5,736 bases of DNA from an uncultured Lysobacterales bacterium (GTDB lineage Bacteria > Pseudomonadota > Gammaproteobacteria > Xanthomonadales > SZUA-36). The notes beneath the pieces were generated by a model. The model saw only the letters and a list, made by a program, of their open reading frames with translations. It did not search any database and was not told the DNA's origin. Positions 5,434 through 5,736 of this stretch are shown here, one piece after another (position 1 is the first letter of the stretch; every line of letters begins with the position of its first letter). Made by a program: the position numbers and the translations under genes. Where the stretch lies: contig CALJWY010000206.1 of assembly GCA_937974465.1 (NCBI GenBank), forward strand, positions 1-5,736, written 5' to 3'.

Positions 5434-5736
5434 ATGAATGACAGAATCAATTGGTCGCATGGCCTGTTTATAGTCCTGGCCACCGCCCTGCTCGCAGGGT
5501 GTAATGGCAGCCAGTCCGGCAGCGGGCAAACAGCAAGAATTGAAACCAGCACCCTCGAAATCGGTGACATCAACCGTGTTGTTGCGACATCCGGCGCGGT
5601 ACGTCCATTGATTACTGTTGAAGTAGGTTCACAGCTGTCCGGCCAGCTTGAGGAGCTCTACGTGGACTTCAATTCTGAGGTCAAAGCCGGCCAGGTGATT
5701 GCACTGATAGATTCCAGGACCTATGAGTCGCGTGTT
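5434..5736 (+). CDS. MacA/HlyD-type efflux periplasmic adaptor lipoprotein, 3' end outside window
   Basis: Only the first 101 codons are in the window. Residues 1-23 are a lipoprotein signal (charged start, hydrophobic FIVLATALLAGC) with lipobox LAGC and acylated Cys23; Asn, not Asp, follows the Cys. After a short Ser/Gly/Gln linker, residues 41-101 match the start of membrane-fusion proteins: strand LEIGDINRVVATSGAV (41-56) with the SG typical of these adaptors, then the first half of the lipoyl-like hairpin with GSQLSGQLEELYV (65-77) and VKAGQVIALID (83-93). This resembles MacA-type adaptors that link an inner-membrane ABC or RND pump to an outer-membrane channel. The ATG at 5434 has only a weak GGGA about 11 nt upstream, and a second ATG at 5438 is out of frame. 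A pump gene would be expected downstream, beyond the window. The substrate is unknown. Confidence 0.9.
   Translation, partial: MNDRINWSHGLFIVLATALLAGCNGSQSGSGQTARIETSTLEIGDINRVVATSGAVRPLITVEVGSQLSGQLEELYVDFNSEVKAGQVIALIDSRTYESRV

Overview
The window looks like chromosomal DNA from a free-living, probably aerobic or facultative gammaproteobacterium. This rests on mid-range base composition, gene families common in that class (a PHA-system small protein, a Bcp/PrxQ peroxiredoxin, a MacA-like adaptor, an exported Ntn-hydrolase acylase) and a consensus FNR/Anr-type operator. The genus cannot be named from the sequence alone. I see no transposase, integrase, phage gene, tRNA, rRNA or CRISPR array.

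Layout. Positions 1-2016 (minus) hold the first 672 codons of an exported penicillin-acylase-family Ntn hydrolase; its C-terminus lies beyond position 1. A 397-bp divergent control region follows, centred on a perfect 18-bp palindrome that contains the FNR consensus TTGAT-N4-ATCAA. To its right, on the plus strand, is a 97-residue polyhydroxyalkanoic-acid-system family protein (2414-2707) that starts with TTG. It runs tail to tail, only 3 bp apart, into a minus-strand pair: an uncharacterised 231-residue protein (GTG start, 2711-3406) preceded by and overlapping a Bcp/PrxQ peroxiredoxin (3403-3864). A 104-bp divergent gap separates the peroxiredoxin from a plus-strand patatin-like phospholipase (3969-5219). 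After a 214-bp intergenic region with a good sigma70-type promoter, the window ends inside a MacA/HlyD-type efflux adaptor lipoprotein (5434 to the edge).

How it fits together. The genes form at least four transcription units rather than one operon. Two shared themes are inferred: lipid or storage-polymer chemistry (PHA-system protein, patatin) and response to oxygen or redox state (FNR-type box, peroxiredoxin). The acylase is secreted and has the catalytic serine and the beta-His23 typical of N-acyl-homoserine-lactone and cephalosporin acylases, so signal degradation is a reasonable but unproven role. I found no clear evidence of a wholly new system. The most distinctive feature is the oxygen-type operator placed between the acylase and the PHA-system gene.
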